Of a stretch of DNA of 64,000 nucleotides, positions 47,825-58,385 are shown in pieces. The stretch comes from Paracoccaceae bacterium (lineage in GTDB: Bacteria > Pseudomonadota > Alphaproteobacteria > Rhodobacterales > Rhodobacteraceae). The DNA lies in the NCBI GenBank assembly GCA_019454225.1, contig CP075370.1, positions 2,160,001-2,224,000 on the forward strand. Direction: 5' to 3'. The notes beneath the pieces are model-generated. The model saw only the letters and a list, made by a program, of their open reading frames with translations. It searched no databases and had not been told where the DNA came from. Both the position numbers and the translations under genes were made by a program. Every line of letters starts with the position of its first letter. Position 1 is the stretch's first letter.

Positions 47825-48862
47825 ATGGACGGATTCTTCCAGACAGGGGCAGGTATCGCGCTGGTGATCGCGGCGCAAAGCCTGCTGGTCATCGGCTTCG
47901 TGATGATCAGCCTTCTGTTCCTCGTCTATGGCGACCGCAAGATCTGGGCGGCGGTGCAGATGCGGCGCGGCCCGAACGTGGTGGGCGCCTGGGGCCTGCT
48001 GCAGACCGTGGCCGATGCGCTGAAATACGTGGTCAAGGAAATCGTCGTGCCCGCCGGGGCGGATCGGCCGGTGTTCTTTCTCGCCCCCATGCTGTCCTTC
48101 GTGCTGGCGGTGCTGGCCTGGGCGGTGATCCCCTTCAACGAAGGCTGGGTGCTGGCCGACATCAACGTGGCCATCCTGTTCGTGTTCGCCGTGTCCTCGC
48201 TCGAGGTCTACGGCGTGATCATGGGCGGCTGGGCGTCGAACTCGAAATATCCGTTCCTCGGCTCGCTGCGCTCGGCCGCACAGATGATCAGCTACGAGGT
48301 CTCGCTGGGGCTGATCATCATCGGCATCATCATCTCGACGGGCAGCATGAACCTGTCGCATATCGTGGCCGCGCAGGATGGGCCCTACGGGTTCTTCTCG
48401 TGGTACTGGCTGCCGCACCTGCCGATGGTGGCGCTGTTCTTCATATCCGCGCTGGCCGAGACGAACCGCCCGCCCTTCGACCTGCCCGAGGCAGAATCCG
48501 AACTGGTCGCCGGATTCATGGTGGAATATTCCTCGACCCCCTATCTTCTGTTCATGGCGGGCGAGTACATCGCCATCTTCCTGATGTGCGCGCTGATGTC
48601 GCTGCTGTTCTTCGGCGGCTGGCTGTCGCCGATCCCGGGGCTGCCGGACGGGGCGTTCTGGATGATCGCCAAGATGGCGTTCTTCTTCTTCCTGTTCGCC
48701 ATGGTGAAGGCGATCGTGCCCCGCTACCGCTATGACCAGTTGATGCGGATCGGCTGGAAGGTGTTCCTGCCGATGTCGCTCGGCTGGGTGGTGCTGGTGG
48801 CCTTCCTGGCGAAGTTCGAGGTGCTGGGCGGGGCCTGGGCGCGCTGGACGGTGGGGGGCTGA
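47825..48862 (+). CDS. nuoH: NADH-quinone oxidoreductase subunit H
   Basis: 345 residues, eight membrane helices. NuoH connects the quinone cavity to the membrane arm. Motifs: [47 protein letters not shown], and [27 protein letters not shown] with the conserved acidic residues. The stop overlaps the following ATG by one base. Confidence 0.97.
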   Translation: MDGFFQTGAGIALVIAAQSLLVIGFVMISLLFLVYGDRKIWAAVQMRRGPNVVGAWGLLQTVADALKYVVKEIVVPAGADRPVFFLAPMLSFVLAVLAWAVIPFNEGWVLADINVAILFVFAVSSLEVYGVIMGGWASNSKYPFLGSLRSAAQMISYEVSLGLIIIGIIISTGSMNLSHIVAAQDGPYGFFSWYWLPHLPMVALFFISALAETNRPPFDLPEAESELVAGFMVEYSSTPYLLFMAGEYIAIFLMCALMSLLFFGGWLSPIPGLPDGAFWMIAKMAFFFFLFAMVKAIVPRYRYDQLMRIGWKVFLPMSLGWVVLVAFLAKFEVLGGAWARWTVGG

Positions 48863-49128
48863 TGATGAGCCACTGGCCCCGCATTTTTCGCTACGACACA
48901 AAAAAAGGTACAGTTTATTTGTGGCCTCAAAAGAGTGGCCGCTACGCTATCGTCTATGACGACGAAAACCTTGGATCATATCATAGTGCTGAGGCTGCGG
49001 CTGACGACGCTGCAGGAGGCCACACATTCTCTCCTCCAAATGGCGTTGATTTGGCGACTCTCGGGTTGCCTGAAAGCCCGCTGGATTGGGAATGGCGGCT
49101 GGCACAGAAAGAGGAGCTACTCCCATGA
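48862..49128 (+). CDS. 88-residue protein of foreign composition between nuoH and nuoI
   Basis: Hand counts give about 43% GC over 48901-48960 and about 55-57% over 48961-49080, against roughly two-thirds in the flanking nuo genes. The product is soluble ([20 protein letters not shown] ... [18 protein letters not shown]), no signal or membrane helix, and resembles small orphan proteins of mobile DNA, though none could be named. It starts inside the nuoH stop and ends inside the nuoI start, so it is fully integrated. The nuoI ribosome site lies in its last codons. Confidence 0.75.
   Translation: MMSHWPRIFRYDTKKGTVYLWPQKSGRYAIVYDDENLGSYHSAEAAADDAAGGHTFSPPNGVDLATLGLPESPLDWEWRLAQKEELLP
49111..49116 (+). 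promoter_or_regulatory. nuoI ribosome binding site within the foreign-composition gene
   Basis: GAGGAG lies 8 bases before the nuoI ATG at 49125 and inside the codons GAG GAG of the preceding AT-richer gene. It decides the nuoI start and means nuoI translation now relies on inserted sequence. Confidence 0.7.
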
Positions 49129-49619
49129 CCCAAATCGACTGGAACCGCGCGACCCGCTATTTCCTGCTGCAGGATTTCATCAAGGGCTTTGCCCTGGGGA
49201 TGAAATACTTCTTCGCCCCCAAGGTCACGCTGAACTATCCGCATGAAAAGGGGCCGCTCTCGCCCCGCTTCCGCGGCGAACACGCGCTGCGCCGCTATCC
49301 GAACGGCGAGGAGCGCTGCATCGCCTGCAAGCTGTGCGAGGCGATCTGCCCGGCGCAGGCGATCACCATCGACGCCGAACCGCGCGAGGACGGCAGCCGC
49401 CGCACCACGCGCTATGACATCGACATGACCAAGTGCATCTACTGCGGCTTCTGCCAGGAGGCCTGCCCCGTGGATGCCATCGTCGAAGGCCCGAACTTCG
49501 AGTTTGCCTCGGAAACGCGCGAGGAACTGTTCTACACCAAGGAAAAGCTTCTGGAAAACGGCGAGCGGTGGGAAGCGCAGATCGCGCGCAACCTCGAACT
49601 CGACGCCCCCTACCGGTAG
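49125..49619 (+). CDS. nuoI: NADH-quinone oxidoreductase subunit I
   Basis: 164 residues. Holds two [4Fe-4S] clusters (N6a, N6b) through [12 protein letters not shown] and [12 protein letters not shown], passing electrons to NuoB. The N terminus ([22 protein letters not shown]) is the amphipathic membrane-contact helix usual for NuoI. Start follows GAGGAG. Length normal. Confidence 0.97.
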   Translation: MTQIDWNRATRYFLLQDFIKGFALGMKYFFAPKVTLNYPHEKGPLSPRFRGEHALRRYPNGEERCIACKLCEAICPAQAITIDAEPREDGSRRTTRYDIDMTKCIYCGFCQEACPVDAIVEGPNFEFASETREELFYTKEKLLENGERWEAQIARNLELDAPYR

Positions 49620-49628
49620 GGCCCCGCG

Positions 49629-50045
49629 ATGACCGATGCCTGGCAGAAGATGATGCAGTCGATGCTGGAACAGTCCCAGCAGATGGCGCGCGCCTTCAAC
49701 CCCGCGCTGGAAACCTTCAAGGTCAAAGGGTTCGAGGACATGATCCCCACCATGTCCAAGGATTTCATGGAAATGGCCTTCGGCCGCACCTTCAACCGCG
49801 ACGGGCTGGACGCCAAGACGCGGATGCTGGTGACCATCGCCGCGCTGACGGTGCTGGGCGCGCAGGCCGAACCGCAACTGCGGCTGAGCGTGCGGCATGC
49901 GCTCGAGGCAGGCGCCACGCAGCGCGAGATTGCGGAAACGATCTATCAGATGTCGATGTTCGGCGGACTGCCTGCGATGCAGAAGGCGCTGGAAATCGCG
50001 CAGGGCGTCTTTGCCGAGACCGACGCGAAGGAGAAACCGGAATGA
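49629..50045 (+). CDS. Carboxymuconolactone decarboxylase family protein
   Basis: 138 residues, AhpD-like helical fold. [58 protein letters not shown] is the CMD signature, but the usual peroxidatic Cys-x-x-Cys of AhpD is absent; instead the decarboxylase-type Glu/His pattern remains. Enzyme activity is uncertain. Ten bases after nuoI, overlapping nuoJ by 4 bases. Confidence 0.85.
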   Translation: MTDAWQKMMQSMLEQSQQMARAFNPALETFKVKGFEDMIPTMSKDFMEMAFGRTFNRDGLDAKTRMLVTIAALTVLGAQAEPQLRLSVRHALEAGATQREIAETIYQMSMFGGLPAMQKALEIAQGVFAETDAKEKPE

Positions 50046-50656
50046 CGCTGGCCGATTATGCCTTCTACGCCTTCGCGGTCGTCGCGGTCCTCGCGGCACT
50101 TCTCGTCACCGTCAGCCGCAACCCGGTGCATTCGGTCCTCTGGCTGATCCTGGCGTTCCTGTCCTCGGCGGGCCTTTTCGTGCTGCTGGGGGCCGAGTTC
50201 GTGGCGATGCTGCTGGTCATCGTCTATGTCGGCGCTGTCGCGGTGCTGTTCCTTTTCGTCGTCATGATGCTGGATGTCGATTTCGCGGAACTGAAGGGCG
50301 AGATGGCACGCTACATGCCGCTGGCGCTGCTGATGGGTCTTGTGCTGCTGCTGCAGTTCGGGCTGGCGATGGGGGCCTGGGTGCAGGCCGACGGTGCCAT
50401 GGGCCTGCGGCAGGCGGTGACGCCCGATCAGGCCCAGGTCGAGAACACCCGGGCGCTGGGCCTTCTGATGTATGACAAGTACCTGCTGCTGTTCCAGCTT
50501 GCCGGGATGATCCTGCTGGTGGCGATGATCGGGGCCATCCTGCTGACGCTGCGCCACCGCAAGGACATCAAGCGGCAGGACGTGCTGGCGCAGATGTACC
50601 GCGACCCGGCCAAGGCGATGGAACTGCGCGACGTGAAGCCGGGGCAGGGGTTGTAG
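50042..50656 (+). CDS. nuoJ: NADH-quinone oxidoreductase subunit J
   Basis: 204 residues, five membrane helices. Contains [40 protein letters not shown], with the pi-bulge helix Tyr-Val-Gly-Ala region used in proton translocation. ATG overlaps the preceding stop (ATGA). C-terminal polar tail (RDVKPGQGL) as in Paracoccus. Confidence 0.96.
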   Translation: MTLADYAFYAFAVVAVLAALLVTVSRNPVHSVLWLILAFLSSAGLFVLLGAEFVAMLLVIVYVGAVAVLFLFVVMMLDVDFAELKGEMARYMPLALLMGLVLLLQFGLAMGAWVQADGAMGLRQAVTPDQAQVENTRALGLLMYDKYLLLFQLAGMILLVAMIGAILLTLRHRKDIKRQDVLAQMYRDPAKAMELRDVKPGQGL

Positions 50657-50659
50657 GGC

Positions 50660-51124
50660 ATGCGGATGGGGGTTGCGGTTCTTGTCGGGTGCGCGCTGCC
50701 GGCGACGGCAGAGCCCTTGCCGGGCTGCAACGATGGCAGCATCCACCGGATGATCACCGGCTGGCACGGGGCGGGGCGCGACTGGGTCGAGTTCTTCTCG
50801 CAGGCGCCGGCGTCACCCGACGGTGGTTTCCTGTTCGACCGCTGGACGCTGCTGCACTGCCCGACAGGCGTCGGGGTCGGGGTCCGCGGCTTTGCACCCT
50901 TCCCCTATCCGAGCGACGATCCCTCTGCCCCCGAACTGCCGGAAACGGCCGAGAGTCGGGCCATTCACCGGGCGATCGTGGACGCGGTCCACGGGCATGA
51001 GATTCCGCCGGGGCAGCGCGGCGCAGACGAGGTGGCGTCGCGGCTGCGCGAGGCGGGCGCGACCGCACGGACAGGTCCGGGCGACAAGAGGTCCTGCGTC
51101 TGCGACCCCGGCTGGACGGGTTAG
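50660..51124 (+). CDS. Exported protein of unknown function between nuoJ and nuoK
   Basis: 154 residues. Short signal peptide MGVAVLVGCALPATA. The mature protein has Cys near its start (PLPGCNDGSIHRM), LLHCPTG in the middle and CVCDPGW at the end, suggesting disulfides in the periplasm. No family recognised. Three bases after nuoJ. The 87 bases to nuoK contain two small hairpins (CGGGC/GCCCG at 51134-51147 and GCGGA/TCCGC at 51159-51172) of unknown meaning. Confidence 0.65.
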   Translation: MRMGVAVLVGCALPATAEPLPGCNDGSIHRMITGWHGAGRDWVEFFSQAPASPDGGFLFDRWTLLHCPTGVGVGVRGFAPFPYPSDDPSAPELPETAESRAIHRAIVDAVHGHEIPPGQRGADEVASRLREAGATARTGPGDKRSCVCDPGWTG

Positions 51125-51211
51125 GAACAGGCCCGGGCAGAAGCCCGCCTGACAAGATGCGGAGCGATCCGCGAGGAACGACAACGGGCAACAGACCCGG
51201 AGGGAACGACG

Positions 51212-51523
51212 ATGGTGACAGTGGGCTTGGAACATTACCTTGCGGTGGCGGCGGCGCTGTTCGTCATCGGCATCTTCGGCATCTTCCTGAACCGGAAGAA
51301 CGTGATCGTCATCCTGATGTCGATCGAACTGGTGCTCTTGGCGGTCAACATCAACCTTGTCGCCTTCTCCTCGCATCTGGGCGATCTGGTGGGGCAGGTC
51401 TTCACCATGTTCGTGCTGACCGTGGCGGCCGCCGAGGCCGCGATCGGGCTTGCCATCCTCGTCGTGTTCTTCCGCAACCGCGGGACGATCGACGTGGAAG
51501 ACGCCAACGTGATGAAGGGCTAG
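51212..51523 (+). CDS. nuoK: NADH-quinone oxidoreductase subunit K
   Basis: 103 residues with three membrane helices. The two conserved membrane Glu residues are present in [21 protein letters not shown] and [27 protein letters not shown] precedes the ATG; a length of 101-103 is normal. Four bases before nuoL. Confidence 0.96.
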   Translation: MVTVGLEHYLAVAAALFVIGIFGIFLNRKNVIVILMSIELVLLAVNINLVAFSSHLGDLVGQVFTMFVLTVAAAEAAIGLAILVVFFRNRGTIDVEDANVMKG

Positions 51524-51527
51524 CCGC

Positions 51528-53726
51528 ATGCTTCAGGTCATTCTCTTCGCGCCGATCGTCGGCGCCATCCTCTGCGGCTTCGGCTGGCGCGCGGTGGGCG
51601 AGACGGCGGCCCAGGCCATCGCCACCGGCCTCGTGTTCCTCGCGGCCTTCCTGTCCTGGATCGTGTTCTTCACCTTCGACGGCGAGTCGCAGCAGATCGT
51701 CCTGCTGCGCTGGATCGAATCCGGCACCCTGTCGACCGACTGGTCGATCCGGCTGGACCGGCTGACGGCGATCATGCTGGTGGTGGTCAACACCGTCTCG
51801 GCGCTCGTCCACCTCTATTCCTTCGGCTACATGGCGCATGACGACAACTGGAAGGAGGGCGAGGCCTACAAGGCGCGCTTCTTCGCCTATCTGTCGTTCT
51901 TCACCTTCACCATGCTGATGCTGGTGACCGGCGACAACCTGGTGCAGATCTTCTTCGGCTGGGAAGGCGTGGGCGTCGCCAGCTATCTGCTGATCGGGTT
52001 CTATTACCGCAAGGGCAGCGCCAATGCCGCCGCGATGAAGGCGTTCATCGTGAACCGGGTGGGTGACTTCGGCTTTGCCCTGGGCATCTTCGCGCTGTTC
52101 CTGCTCGTCGACAGCGTGCGGTTCGACGACATCTTTGCCGCCGCGCCGCAACTGGCCGAAACCGAAATCCGCTTTCTCTGGACCGGGTGGAATGCCGCCG
52201 AACTCATTTCGGTGCTGATCTTCATCGGCGCGATGGGGAAATCGGCGCAACTGATCCTGCACACATGGCTGCCCGACGCGATGGAGGGGCCGACACCCGT
52301 GTCGGCGCTGATCCATGCCGCAACCATGGTAACGGCGGGCGTGTTCCTGGTCTGCCGCATGTCGCCGCTGCTGGAATACGCACCGTCGGCCCTGGCCTTC
52401 ATCACCGCGCTCGGGGCGTTCACGGCCTTCTTCGCGGCGACGGTGGGCCTTGTGCAGAACGACATCAAGCGCGTCATCGCCTATTCGACCTGTTCGCAGC
52501 TTGGCTACATGTTCGTGGCGGCGGGCGTCGGGGCCTATCCGGTCGCGATGTTCCACCTGTTCACGCATGCCTTCTTCAAGGCCATGCTGTTCCTCGGCGC
52601 GGGTTCGGTCATCCACGCGACGCACCACGAACAGGACATGCGCAACTACGGCGGCCTTCGCAAGCACATCCCCATGACATTCTGGGCCATGATGGTCGGT
52701 ACGCTGGCGATCACCGGGGTGGGGATTCCGTTCAGCTACGATCTGGTCGGCCTGCCCATCGGCTTTGCCGGGTTCCTGTCGAAGGACGCGGTGATCGAAA
52801 GTGCCTATGTCGGATCGCAGGGCGCGTTCTGGCTGCTGGTGGCCGCCGCGGCGATGACCAGCTTCTATTCCTGGCGGCTGATGTTCATGACGTTCTACGG
52901 TGAACCGCGGTGGGCGTCCGCCCATTCCCACGGGCATCACGCGCAGGGCCATGGCAACCATGATCATGCACACGATGACCACGGCCACCACGAACCGCAT
53001 GAAAGCCCGCGTGTGATGCTGGTGCCGCTGGCGGTGCTGGGGCTGGGGGCGATCTTTTCGGGGATGCTGTGGTACAGTGTGTTCTTCGGGAAAGAGGACG
53101 CGATGCGCGCCTGGTTCGGGCTGGAGCCTGCGCATCACCAGTCCGCCGAAGGGCATGGCGATGACCACGCATCGGGCACCGCCGACCCTGCCGCCGCCCC
53201 GGCCGACAGCCACGCCGCCGCCGATACGGCAGCGCATGGCGCCGCCGATGCCGCGCATGCCGCGGCGGTGGCGCCCAAGGGTGCGGTGTTCTTCCATCCC
53301 GAGAACACGGTCATCCACGATGCGCATTACGTGCCGACCTGGGTAAAGCTGTCACCCTTCTTCGCGATGCTGTTCGGGCTGGCGCTGGCCTGGCTGTTCT
53401 ACATCCGCCGTCCCGACCTGCCGGGGCGCCTGGCCGCAAGCCAGCGGCCGCTGTACCTGTTCCTGCTGAACAAGTGGTACTTCGACGAACTGTACGACTG
53501 GACGATCGTGCGCCCGGCCATGTGGCTGGCACAGTTCTTCTGGAAAAAGGGCGACGGCAACGTGATCGACGGCGCGATCAACGGGCTTGCCCTGGGGATC
53601 ATCCCCCGCATCACCCGCGCGGCAGGCCGCGCGCAGTCGGGCTACATCTTCACCTATGCCTTCGCGATGGTGGTGGGGATCGCCATCCTGATCACGCTGA
53701 TGACACTTGGCGGGGGGGCCAACTGA
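51528..53726 (+). CDS. nuoL: NADH-quinone oxidoreductase subunit L, with His-rich insertion
   Basis: 732 residues. Distal antiporter-like proton-pumping subunit with about 16 membrane helices and a long lateral helix. [40 protein letters not shown] and [13 protein letters not shown] are diagnostic. Unusual feature: residues about 464-495 ([20 protein letters not shown] and more) are almost entirely His, Asp, Gly, Asn and Ala, and a second Ala/His-rich stretch lies near 534-584. These fall in loops outside the conserved core. Confidence 0.97.
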   Translation: MLQVILFAPIVGAILCGFGWRAVGETAAQAIATGLVFLAAFLSWIVFFTFDGESQQIVLLRWIESGTLSTDWSIRLDRLTAIMLVVVNTVSALVHLYSFGYMAHDDNWKEGEAYKARFFAYLSFFTFTMLMLVTGDNLVQIFFGWEGVGVASYLLIGFYYRKGSANAAAMKAFIVNRVGDFGFALGIFALFLLVDSVRFDDIFAAAPQLAETEIRFLWTGWNAAELISVLIFIGAMGKSAQLILHTWLPDAMEGPTPVSALIHAATMVTAGVFLVCRMSPLLEYAPSALAFITALGAFTAFFAATVGLVQNDIKRVIAYSTCSQLGYMFVAAGVGAYPVAMFHLFTHAFFKAMLFLGAGSVIHATHHEQDMRNYGGLRKHIPMTFWAMMVGTLAITGVGIPFSYDLVGLPIGFAGFLSKDAVIESAYVGSQGAFWLLVAAAAMTSFYSWRLMFMTFYGEPRWASAHSHGHHAQGHGNHDHAHDDHGHHEPHESPRVMLVPLAVLGLGAIFSGMLWYSVFFGKEDAMRAWFGLEPAHHQSAEGHGDDHASGTADPAAAPADSHAAADTAAHGAADAAHAAAVAPKGAVFFHPENTVIHDAHYVPTWVKLSPFFAMLFGLALAWLFYIRRPDLPGRLAASQRPLYLFLLNKWYFDELYDWTIVRPAMWLAQFFWKKGDGNVIDGAINGLALGIIPRITRAAGRAQSGYIFTYAFAMVVGIAILITLMTLGGGAN

Positions 53727-55265
53727 ATGGAAAACCTTCTGTCCATCATCACCTTCCTGCCGGCCGTCGCCGCCGGCGTGCTCGCGCTGTTCCTGCGCGG
53801 GGACGATGCGGCGGCGCGGCTGAACGCCAAGCGTGTGGCGATGATCGCCACCAGCACGACCTTCATCGCGTCGCTCTTCGTGCTGATCGGCTGGGACTAT
53901 GACAACCCGGGCTTCCAGTTCGTCGAGGAATACGACTGGATCATGGGCCTCAAGTACAAGATGGGCGTCGATGGCATCTCGATGCTGCTGCTCATCCTGA
54001 CCACATTCCTGATGCCGATCACCATCGCCGCCTGCTGGACGGTCGAGCACCGGGTCAAGGAATACATGATCGCCTTCCTCGTGCTGGAAACGCTGATGAT
54101 CGGCGTGTTCTGCGCGCTCGATCTCGTGCTGTTCTACCTGTTCTTCGAGGCGGGCCTGATCCCGATGTTCCTGATCATCGGGATCTGGGGCGGCAAGGAC
54201 CGCATCTATGCGTCCTTCAAGTTCTTCCTCTACACCTTCCTCGGGTCCGTCCTGATGCTGGTGGCGATGATCGCCATGTATGTCGATGCGGGCACCACCG
54301 ACATTCCGACGCTGCTGCGCCATACCTTCTCGTCCGAGACGTTCAGCATCGGCGGGATGCAGATCGTGGGCGGCCTTCAGACCCTGCTGTTCCTGGCCTT
54401 CTTCGTGTCCTTCGCGGTCAAGATGCCGATGTGGCCGGTCCACACCTGGCTGCCCGACGCCCACGTTCAGGCGCCCACGGCCGGGTCGATGGTGCTGGCG
54501 GCGGTGCTGCTGAAGATGGGCGGATATGGCTTCATCCGCTTCAACCTGCCGATGTTCCCCGTCGCGATGGACTACCTCGCCCCGGTCGGCCTGTGGATGA
54601 GCGCGATCGCCGTGGTCTATACCTCGCTGGTCGCGCTGGCGCAGGAGGACATGAAGAAGCTCATCGCCTACTGGTCGGTGGCGCACATGGGCTTCGTGAC
54701 GATGGGCATCTTCTCGGCCAACCAGCAGGGGCTTGATGGCGCGATGTTCCAGATGATCAGTCACGGGCTGATCTCGGGCGCGCTGTTCTTCTGTGTCGGC
54801 GTGATCTACGACCGGATGCACACCCGCGAGATCTCGGCCTACGGAGGCCTGGTGATCCGGATGCCGGCCTATGCGCTGTTCTTCATGTACTTCACGCTGG
54901 CCAACATGGGCCTGCCGGGCACCAGCGGGTTCGTGGGCGAATTCCTCGCGATGATGGGCGCCTTCCAGGTGGATACCTGGGTGGCCGCCGTGGCGGCGAC
55001 GGGGGTGATCCTGTCGCCTGCCTACGCGCTCTACCTCTATCGGCGGGTGGTGTTCGGCGACCTGATCAAGGCCGCGCTGAAACAGATCACCGACATGGAC
55101 CGCCGGGAAAAGGCGATCCTGATCCCGCTGGTTGCCACGACGCTGTGGCTTGGCATCTATCCGGCTGCGGTGACCGATATCACCCGCGCGCCGTTTGAGG
55201 CCATGCTGACGCAATACCAGGCCGCGCTGCCCCATGGCGGGGACACGCAGCTGGCCGGACACTGA
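53727..55265 (+). CDS. nuoM: NADH-quinone oxidoreductase subunit M
   Basis: 512 residues, 14 membrane helices. Antiporter-like proton pump. [59 protein letters not shown] and [15 protein letters not shown] carry the conserved Lys/Glu channel residues. The ATG directly follows the nuoL stop without spacer. Confidence 0.98.
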   Translation: MENLLSIITFLPAVAAGVLALFLRGDDAAARLNAKRVAMIATSTTFIASLFVLIGWDYDNPGFQFVEEYDWIMGLKYKMGVDGISMLLLILTTFLMPITIAACWTVEHRVKEYMIAFLVLETLMIGVFCALDLVLFYLFFEAGLIPMFLIIGIWGGKDRIYASFKFFLYTFLGSVLMLVAMIAMYVDAGTTDIPTLLRHTFSSETFSIGGMQIVGGLQTLLFLAFFVSFAVKMPMWPVHTWLPDAHVQAPTAGSMVLAAVLLKMGGYGFIRFNLPMFPVAMDYLAPVGLWMSAIAVVYTSLVALAQEDMKKLIAYWSVAHMGFVTMGIFSANQQGLDGAMFQMISHGLISGALFFCVGVIYDRMHTREISAYGGLVIRMPAYALFFMYFTLANMGLPGTSGFVGEFLAMMGAFQVDTWVAAVAATGVILSPAYALYLYRRVVFGDLIKAALKQITDMDRREKAILIPLVATTLWLGIYPAAVTDITRAPFEAMLTQYQAALPHGGDTQLAGH

Positions 55266-55281
55266 CGAAGGGCTGACGACG

Positions 55282-56718
55282 ATGACATCTGCCGATTTCT
55301 CGACCGCGTTGCCCGAGATCATCCTGGCCCTCTATGCCATGGCCGCCCTGATGTTCGGTGTCTGGGGGGGCAAGGACCGGCTGACCGGGGCGATCACCTG
55401 GACCACGGTCGTGGTGTTCCTGCTGCTGGCCTTCTTCATCGGCACGACCGGCGGCGGCGCGCGCTCCGTGTTCGGCGGGCTGATGATCGACGATCCCTTC
55501 GCGCGGTTCGGCAAGATCGCGGTGCTGCTGTCGGCCGCGGCCGTGCTGGCGGTCAGCGAGGACTACATGCGCCGCCGCGGGCTCGACCGGTTCGAATACC
55601 CGGTGCTGGTGGCGCTGTCGGTGCTGGGCATGATGGTCATGGTCGGCTCGGCCGACCTGATGACGCTCTACATGGGGGTCGAGCTGCAGTCGCTCGCGCT
55701 CTACGTCATCGCGGCGATCCGCCGCGACGGGGTGAAATCGACCGAGGCGGGGCTGAAGTATTTCGTGCTGGGCGCGCTCGGGTCGGGTCTGCTGCTCTAT
55801 GGCGCGTCGCTGACCTATGGCTTTGCGGGCACCACGAATTTCGCGGGCATCCTGTCGACCCTGTCGGGCGAGCCGCCGCTGGGCCTGCTGTTCGGGCTGG
55901 TGTTCCTGCTGTCGGCGCTGGCCTTCAAGGTCTCGGCGGCGCCCTTCCACATGTGGACCCCCGATGTCTACGAAGGGGCGCCCACGCCCGTCACCGCCTT
56001 CTTCGCCACCGCACCCAAGGTGGCGGCCATGGCCCTGCTGGCGCGCCTGGTGCACGACGCCTTCGGCACGATCCCGGGCGACTGGGGGCAGGTTCTGGCA
56101 CTGCTGGCGACCGCGTCCATGTTCGTCGGTGCGATCGCCGCCATCGGGCAGCGCGACATCAAGCGCCTGATGGCCTATTCCTCGATCGCCCACATGGGCT
56201 TTGCGCTCATCGGTCTCGCGGCCGGAACGGCGCAGGGCGTCCAGGCCATGCTGATCTACATGTCGATCTATGTCGTCATGAACATCGGCGCCTTCGCCTT
56301 CATCCTGTCGATGGAACGCGATGGCAAGCATGTCACCGACATCGGCAGCCTGCACATGCTGTCGGCGCGGGCGCCGCTGCCTGCGCTGGCGCTGCTGGTG
56401 CTGCTGTTCTCGATGGCGGGGGTGCCGCCGATGCTGGGCTTCTTCGCCAAGGTCTCGGTCCTTCAGGCGGCGATTGCGGCCGACATGGCCTGGCTGGCCG
56501 TCGCGGGGGCGATCGCCTCGGTCATCGGCGCGTTCTACTACCTGCGGATCGTCTATTTCATGTACTTCGGTGTCGAGAAGGACCCGATCGACCCGCGCAT
56601 GCCGACAATCCCCTGGGTCATGATGGTGGCCTCGGCGGCGGTGATGGTCGTGGGCATCGTCAACCTCTTCGGGATCGAGGGGCCTGCGGCGCTGGCGGCC
56701 GAGACGCTTGTCCGCTGA
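55282..56718 (+). CDS. nuoN: NADH-quinone oxidoreductase subunit N
   Basis: 478 residues, third antiporter-like subunit. [34 protein letters not shown] and [26 protein letters not shown] are diagnostic; [15 protein letters not shown] follows. Start at 55282 ([12 protein letters not shown]), 16 bases after nuoM. Its last codons overlap the birA start. Confidence 0.98.
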   Translation: MTSADFSTALPEIILALYAMAALMFGVWGGKDRLTGAITWTTVVVFLLLAFFIGTTGGGARSVFGGLMIDDPFARFGKIAVLLSAAAVLAVSEDYMRRRGLDRFEYPVLVALSVLGMMVMVGSADLMTLYMGVELQSLALYVIAAIRRDGVKSTEAGLKYFVLGALGSGLLLYGASLTYGFAGTTNFAGILSTLSGEPPLGLLFGLVFLLSALAFKVSAAPFHMWTPDVYEGAPTPVTAFFATAPKVAAMALLARLVHDAFGTIPGDWGQVLALLATASMFVGAIAAIGQRDIKRLMAYSSIAHMGFALIGLAAGTAQGVQAMLIYMSIYVVMNIGAFAFILSMERDGKHVTDIGSLHMLSARAPLPALALLVLLFSMAGVPPMLGFFAKVSVLQAAIAADMAWLAVAGAIASVIGAFYYLRIVYFMYFGVEKDPIDPRMPTIPWVMMVASAAVMVVGIVNLFGIEGPAALAAETLVR

Positions 56719-57463
56719 TCCCTGGCCGGCGGGCACCTCCCGCGTGGTGCTGGACAGCGTTGACAGCACCAACGCCCATGGTGCCCGCATCGCGTCGGGG
56801 CTGGCCGGGCCAGCGTGGATTCTGGCGGGTGAGCAGACCGGCGGCAGGGGACGTCGCGGCCGTGCCTGGGCCAGCCCGCCGGGCAACTTCCATGCCACGC
56901 TTGTGATGCGGCCCGAGGGTCCGCCCGCCACCGTCGCGCTGCGCAGTTTCGTCGCGGCCCTCGCCCTGCACGAGGCGCTTGCCGCCGTGTCCGGAACGGC
57001 CGCGCCGTTCACCCTGAAATGGCCGAACGACGTGCTGTGCAACGGCGGCAAGGTGGCGGGCATCCTGCTGGAATCAGAGGGGCAGGGCGGCGCGGTCGCG
57101 CATCTGTGCGTCGGAATCGGGGTGAACCTGATTGCCGCGCCCGATGCCGCGATGATCGAGCCGGGCGCGGTGGCCCCGGTCACGCTGCTGGCCGAGACGG
57201 GCATGCGCGTGGCGCCCGATCGGATGCTCGACGTGCTGGCGCCGGCCTTCGCCCGCTGGGAGACGCGGCTGTTGGCCGAGGGTTTCGCGCCGCTGCGCGA
57301 GGCATGGCTGGCCCGGGCCGCCCGTCTGGGAGAGACCATACGCGCCCGCACCGGCACCGCCACGCATGAGGGGATCTTTGACGGGCTGGACGAGACCGGC
57401 GCCCTGATCCTGCGCGGACCGCGCGGACGACAGGCGATTCCGGCGGCGGATGTATTCTTCTGA
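56708..57463 (+). CDS. birA: Biotin--[acetyl-CoA-carboxylase] ligase
   Basis: 251 residues, catalytic domain only, without the DNA-binding N terminus of E. coli BirA. It makes biotinyl-AMP and attaches biotin to carrier Lys, including that of MccA encoded here. Motifs: [30 protein letters not shown] (biotin/ATP loop), [20 protein letters not shown] and GIGVNL. The TTG at 56708, 11 bases inside nuoN, is chosen because the conserved WPAG segment must be included and no ATG precedes it. Overlaps coaX by one base. Confidence 0.93.
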   Translation: MSADPWPAGTSRVVLDSVDSTNAHGARIASGLAGPAWILAGEQTGGRGRRGRAWASPPGNFHATLVMRPEGPPATVALRSFVAALALHEALAAVSGTAAPFTLKWPNDVLCNGGKVAGILLESEGQGGAVAHLCVGIGVNLIAAPDAAMIEPGAVAPVTLLAETGMRVAPDRMLDVLAPAFARWETRLLAEGFAPLREAWLARAARLGETIRARTGTATHEGIFDGLDETGALILRGPRGRQAIPAADVFF

Positions 57464-58242
57464 TGGGGGCGGGCGTGCTTCTGACCATCGACTGCGGCAA
57501 CACCAACACCGTCTTCGCGATCTGGGATGGCGACCGGTTCCTGGCGACCTGGCGCATTGCCACCGATCACAAGCGGACGGCCGACGAATACTATGTCTGG
57601 CTGAAGACGCTGATGACGATCCGCAAGGTGGATGTGGACATCTCGTCCACCATCATCTCGTCAACCGTGCCGCGCGTCGTGTTCAACCTTCGCGTGCTGT
57701 GCAACCGCTACTTCGACACCCGGCCCCTGGTGGTCGGGCGGCCCGACTGCCGCCTGCCGGTGCCGCCGCGCGTGGATCAGGGCACCACTGTCGGCCCCGA
57801 CCGCCTGGTGAACACGGTGGCCGCGCATGACCGCCACGGCGGCGATCTGATCGTCGTGGATTTCGGCACCGCGACGACCTTTGACGTGGTCGATGCGGAT
57901 GGCGCCTATATCGGCGGGGTCATCGCGCCCGGCGTGAACCTGAGCCTTGAGGCGCTGCACATGGCCGCCGCGGCGCTGCCGCATGTGGACATCGCCCGGC
58001 CGCAGTCGGTCATCGGCACGAATACGGTGGCCTGCATGCAGTCGGGTGTGTATTGGGGCTATGTCGGTCTGGTCGAAGGTCTCGTGGCCCGCATCCGGGC
58101 CGAGCGCGAGCGGCCCATGAAGGTGGTGGGGACGGGCGGCCTGGCCTCCCTCATCAATCAGGGCACGACGGTTTTCGACGCGGTGGAGGACGATCTGACC
58201 ATGCATGGTCTTGTCCTGATCCACCGGCTGAACGCGGGCTGA
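57463..58242 (+). CDS. coaX: Type III pantothenate kinase
   Basis: 259 residues. Phosphorylates pantothenate, the first step of CoA synthesis. ASKHA-fold motifs: LTIDCGNTNTVFAIWDGD (phosphate 1), DFGTATTFDVVDADGAYIGGVIAPGVNLS (phosphate 2 and pantothenate site), and VVGTGGLASL. The ATG shares its A with the birA stop. The nuoN-birA-coaX-rnj order is common in Rhodobacteraceae. Confidence 0.96.
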   Translation: MGAGVLLTIDCGNTNTVFAIWDGDRFLATWRIATDHKRTADEYYVWLKTLMTIRKVDVDISSTIISSTVPRVVFNLRVLCNRYFDTRPLVVGRPDCRLPVPPRVDQGTTVGPDRLVNTVAAHDRHGGDLIVVDFGTATTFDVVDADGAYIGGVIAPGVNLSLEALHMAAAALPHVDIARPQSVIGTNTVACMQSGVYWGYVGLVEGLVARIRAERERPMKVVGTGGLASLINQGTTVFDAVEDDLTMHGLVLIHRLNAG

Positions 58243-58385
58243 GCGGGCGACCGTGCGGCCCTGTGGCCTTGGTCGCCGACCGGCGACGGGGCCGCGGGGC
58301 GCCACGGGTCACGCCCCGGACCGCGCCGGAATGGAATAGCCCGCGGGGGGCGAACCCCGCCGATGACGACGCGAGGACGACGACG

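Noticed and set aside
56708-57463. birA as a truncated gene
   Set aside because: Absence of the DNA-binding domain is normal for monofunctional biotin ligases, and all catalytic motifs are present.
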